From UBA1181 sp045617845 (lineage in GTDB: Bacteria; Bacteroidota; Bacteroidia; Bacteroidales; Paludibacteraceae), in NCBI GenBank assembly GCA_045617845.1, contig JAZLJL010000084.1, positions 4,876 to 68,875 of the forward strand: a DNA stretch of 64,000 bases, given 5' to 3'. The position numbers were made by a program, and so were the translations under genes. This document shows, piece by piece, positions 62,001 through 64,000 of this stretch. Numbering within the stretch: the stretch's first letter is position 1; each line of letters opens with the position of its first letter. The notes under the pieces are model-generated. The model was not told the origin of the DNA and searched no databases. It saw only the letters and a program-made list of their open reading frames with translations.

Positions 62001-63835
62001 AGCTTCGTCTGATTCAACAAGATGAAATGTTTATCCAAATCCTTGTCGCTATATAAAACATAACACTTCGCCTCCATGTCGGGATTGCGACCGGCGCGCC
62101 CGGCCTCCTGCACATAGTTCTCCAAAGAATCCGAGATATCGAAATGAACCACCAGCCCCACATCCTTCTTGTCCACACCCATACCGAATGCGGAAGTCGC
62201 CACAATCGCCCTCACCTCATTCTGGATGAAGGCGTTTTGGTACTTGATCTTATCGTTCGCCTCCATTTTCCCATGGAAAGGATAGGTAGGAAAACCATCG
62301 CTGGAAAGCTTATCCGCCAGTTCTTTAGTACGTCTTGTACGGGAGACATAAATAATGGTCGGACAATTATGCTCCGTCATCAAGCCACGAAGAAGATTGT
62401 ATTTTTCCTCCTCAGTCTCCGCATACAACACGGAATATTTCAGGTTCTTACGATTAGACGAAGAGGCGAAGAGACGCAAATCCAGACTTAACTTACGCTT
62501 GAAATAATCACATATATCTGTAATAACCTTCTGCTTGGCGGTCGCCGTAAAACAAGAGACCGGGATAGGGTTCTGCAGCCCTTTTTTCTCCTGAAGTTTT
62601 TTAATAAAATCGCCAATATAAAGATAATCGACCCTAAAATCATGTCCCCATGCCGAGAAACAATGCGCCTCGTCGATCACAAAACGGACCACATTTCGAG
62701 AGAGCAGCAACTTCTCAATCGTTTTGGATCGCAACATTTCCGGAGATATATAGAGCAACGTCGCAGAGCCGTCCGCCACACGCATGAACGCGTTAGAACG
62801 CGAAACAGGATCCAACATACCGTTGATGGTCACCGCCTCAGTCAATCCACGCTCCACAAGATTATCCACCTGGTCCTTCATCAAAGACTGAAGAGGGGAA
62901 ATAATCACCGTCAAACCATGGACGTTACGACCCGCCATAATAGCGGGCAATTGGAAAGTAAGAGATTTACCTCCACCCGTAGGGAAGATAGTCAACAGCG
63001 AATCACCATGAACCGCCGCGCGCACCGCATTTTCCTGCATCGGCTCCCCATCGAACAAACGGAACTGCGAGTACCCGAAAATATCCTTCAACCCTTTATA
63101 GACATCCAATTGTTGGGCGCAATATGGGCAAACAGCCTCACAAGGCGTGTTACACAGATAGGAAAGGATATTCTCAATGCGAGGATAATTTTTCAACAAC
63201 CAAGGAGGAGTGAGTGAACAACGATCGTCCGTATTAATCAAAGCAAGCGCATACGCCAACTCCACAGGACTTTGCGAAATCAAATAACGGATATTCTTGT
63301 TTTCGCAAATCTTGCCCTTGAAGAACTGATAAATCCGATCTTCTAGCCCTTGAGCGTCAGGATGGACGCCCACATAATCAAAAAAACTTCCGAATTCATC
63401 GAAAGAATACAACAATGAACAATAGATTTGCTTCAACATTTCCGGCAGTGCGAAAAAGGCATTCAACTCATCTAAAAAGAGCTCTTTCGCCTTCACACAA
63501 TCATTCAACGGATTATTAATCTCATCCACCAACAATTTGTCATCTTTCAGCAACCTATGGTAAGGTCGACGAGGAAAAAGCAACGGAGAGAGATAAAGAG
63601 AGTCAATCGTCCTATGCGCATAACGATCCAACTCCGCCGGCAAGTGTTTTAGATCATGGTGTATGATATTATGCCCACATAGATACTCAGCCGAAGAGAC
63701 GAACTGAAGGAAATGTGTAATCGACTGTGTATGAAGTTTTTCATCTTGCATAGACAAGGCAGCCATATCGCGCACCTTCCCGTCCGCGACAGAGACTTCC
63801 GTATCCACAAAAAATATCTTCGGCACCATCGACAT
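59042..63835 (-). CDS. Exonuclease-zinc cluster-RecQ-UvrD helicase fusion
   Basis: A 1597-residue protein with parts in this order. A DEDD-type 3-5 exonuclease-like region covers about 5-170 (FFVDTE with Asp11 and Glu13, CGHNIIHHDLKHL). A four-Cys cluster follows at 228-239 (C-x3-C-x3-C-x2-C). A RecQ helicase has Walker A FPTGGGKS (287-291) and DEAH at 388-391 in VIDEAHCFSAWGHDF. A UvrD/SF1 helicase starts near 1060 (AAGPGSGKTK, VIDEAQDMDE, GDDDQNIYQFRG, STIHKAKGREFD). Two helicases of opposite families in one chain suggest concerted unwinding and nuclease action in repair or defence. ATG 63835 is used; ATG 63829 is possible. Confidence 0.92.
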   Translation of the reverse strand: MSMVPKIFFVDTEVSVADGKVRDMAALSMQDEKLHTQSITHFLQFVSSAEYLCGHNIIHHDLKHLPAELDRYAHRTIDSLYLSPLLFPRRPYHRLLKDDKLLVDEINNPLNDCVKAKELFLDELNAFFALPEMLKQIYCSLLYSFDEFGSFFDYVGVHPDAQGLEDRIYQFFKGKICENKNIRYLISQSPVELAYALALINTDDRCSLTPPWLLKNYPRIENILSYLCNTPCEAVCPYCAQQLDVYKGLKDIFGYSQFRLFDGEPMQENAVRAAVHGDSLLTIFPTGGGKSLTFQLPAIMAGRNVHGLTVIISPLQSLMKDQVDNLVERGLTEAVTINGMLDPVSRSNAFMRVADGSATLLYISPEMLRSKTIEKLLLSRNVVRFVIDEAHCFSAWGHDFRVDYLYIGDFIKKLQEKKGLQNPIPVSCFTATAKQKVITDICDYFKRKLSLDLRLFASSSNRKNLKYSVLYAETEEEKYNLLRGLMTEHNCPTIIYVSRTRRTKELADKLSSDGFPTYPFHGKMEANDKIKYQNAFIQNEVRAIVATSAFGMGVDKKDVGLVVHFDISDSLENYVQEAGRAGRNPDMEAKCYVLYSDKDLDKHFILLNQTKLSISEIQQVWSAIKGFTRQRKSISCSALEIAREAGWDDSVADVETRVRTAVAALEDAGYITRGNNVPHVFATGIMVKNMDEARKRLTDSPLFDEETRVNAIRIIKSLISCRSIENSQNDEAESRVDYLADILGMTKTAVVSAVNLMRQDGILADSQDMSAFIDKTENRSLQIFHRFAALEKYLLQRVEEHEIEFSYKELNEQAALNGVTDSSVKSIRTLFYFLTVKGYLRKYEVVANDSIRVVLSQSKDKILEKQSRRLMACDFFIHRFYQLAVNTPGKDAALVQFSLTSMLKEYNAQHSQSLFAPQEKLQLEDVQDALLYLSKIGAMKLEGGFMVLYNAMEIQRLVDNKYRYKMEDYRMLDEFYKQKIRQIHIVGEYANLMVRDYNAALRFVQDYFQMDFKKFISTYFAGKRATEIEKNITPAKYEQLFGELSVLQKNIIQDSRSKYIVVAAGPGSGKTKVLVHKLASLLLLEDVKHEQLLMLTFSRAAATEFKKRLLALIGNAAHYVEIKTFHSYCFDLIGKVGNLEDAGDVVQKAASMIELGEVEPGRINKTVLVIDEAQDMDETEFSLVRALMSRNEEMRVVAVGDDDQNIYQFRGADSAYMRSMIDEFGASKYEMVENYRSSEGVVRLANAFVQQISVRMKSAPIVSMRHEKGFVSITEYGAGVHMEQPLVDQIISTCKGEKACVLTRTNEEALRIVCLLNRHGLKAKLIQSMDGFRFSNLAEIRYFLKLIDKDLKTPVIPETLWLSAREKTLQLYGEGEMLNLLRNFFSEFEAINEKVKYRSDLTDFVFESNVEDFCQENGVMMYVSTIHKAKGREFDTVYMMLSNYRSMTDDTRRSLYVGFTRAKNCLFIHCDNQLFSPFRTLCDEYRLDTKKYDEPDELVIQLSHKDVYLDFFKDKKRLILGLRCGDKLIYDNFYLKNQDGQSVASLSAKAKSVVQEIMKNGYVPQFAKTRFVVAWKGSDDKEESAVLLADLFLKREG

Positions 63836-64000
63836 ACAAACTATTCCGAATAATTCTCAATAAAGGGGACTTCTATAAATTCCCCGATTATTAAATATTT
63901 TTTTATATAGGTTATTCTTTAATCTTTTGTGCGCTTTTGAACTTTTGTCGCCATCTTGCTGATTTTCACTCAGTCACAGTGCCCGCACTGCTCCTTCGTT
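63836..64000. other. Right-edge spacer, possible end of a neighbouring gene
   Basis: An AT-rich leader region of the helicase gene. At the very edge a minus-strand frame reads TKEQCGHCD and stops at about 63970, which could be the tail of a gene beyond the window. The evidence is too short to call it. Confidence 0.3.

Overview
The window looks like a chromosomal segment of a Bacteroidota bacterium, most likely order Bacteroidales. Two large secreted proteins end in type IX secretion (T9SS type A) sorting domains. Several families are typical of the group (PL11 lyase, BspA-like leucine-rich repeats, DUF2723, DUF4846, DUF6242). Start codons lack strong Shine-Dalgarno sites, and the recognisable promoters follow the Bacteroidetes -33 TTTG / -7 TAnnTTTG pattern, clearest before rpoN and glnS. 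I cannot fix the genus. No rRNA, CRISPR array, integrase or transposase was seen.

Layout. 1-5.2 kb: the N-terminal part of a Cys-rich membrane protein running off the left edge, a T9SS-secreted rhamnogalacturonan lyase, an 18-bp tandem palindrome array, a small secreted protein and a BspA-like LRR protein. 5.5-18.5 kb: core metabolism in two plus-strand runs. The first is a YkgJ-like Cys-cluster gene, then glnS, DUF2723, polysaccharide deacetylase, purD, a membrane protein and a DedA/YqaA protein. The second is a DUF6242 lipoprotein, PfkB kinase, pyrE and an SRPBCC protein. 18.7-22.6 kb: small membrane protein, EamA transporter, Rieske-like lipoprotein with altered ligands, arginase-fold protein with altered metal ligands, PHP hydrolase. 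22.8-27.2 kb: three exported or membrane proteins in a row (CHASE2 membrane protein, WG-repeat caspase-like protease, DUF4384-type protein). This is the best candidate here for a little-described system.

27.4-34.1 kb: a YD-repeat-like secreted protein, then an AT-rich accessory block ending next to tRNA-Phe. The block holds a specificity subunit, a fused nuclease-methyltransferase and a YhcG/DUF1016 nuclease flanked by direct repeats. 34.2-45.8 kb: YgjP-like peptidase, lipoproteins, M15 peptidase, DUF4846 protein, rpoN, PAP2-like protein, AddB-like nuclease, proA and tcdA. 45.9-55.9 kb: CotH/lamin-tail T9SS protein, polysaccharide flippase, Lrp/AsnC regulator and sufBCD. 55.9-58.7 kb: AT-rich accessory patch with an HNH endonuclease, an AAA/DUF4143 ATPase between two near-palindromic direct repeats, and a frameshifted lipoprotein. 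59.0-63.8 kb: one 1597-residue protein joining a DEDD-type exonuclease-like region, a four-Cys cluster, a RecQ helicase and a UvrD-type helicase.

How the parts relate. The envelope genes (lyase, CotH protein, lipoproteins, flippase, LRR protein) suggest a glycan-degrading, host- or plant-polymer-associated lifestyle; this is inference. The DNA-processing genes (restriction-modification block, YhcG, HNH, AddB-like, exonuclease-RecQ-UvrD) would together serve genome maintenance and defence. All functional calls come from reading sequence and motifs by eye; no database search was run.
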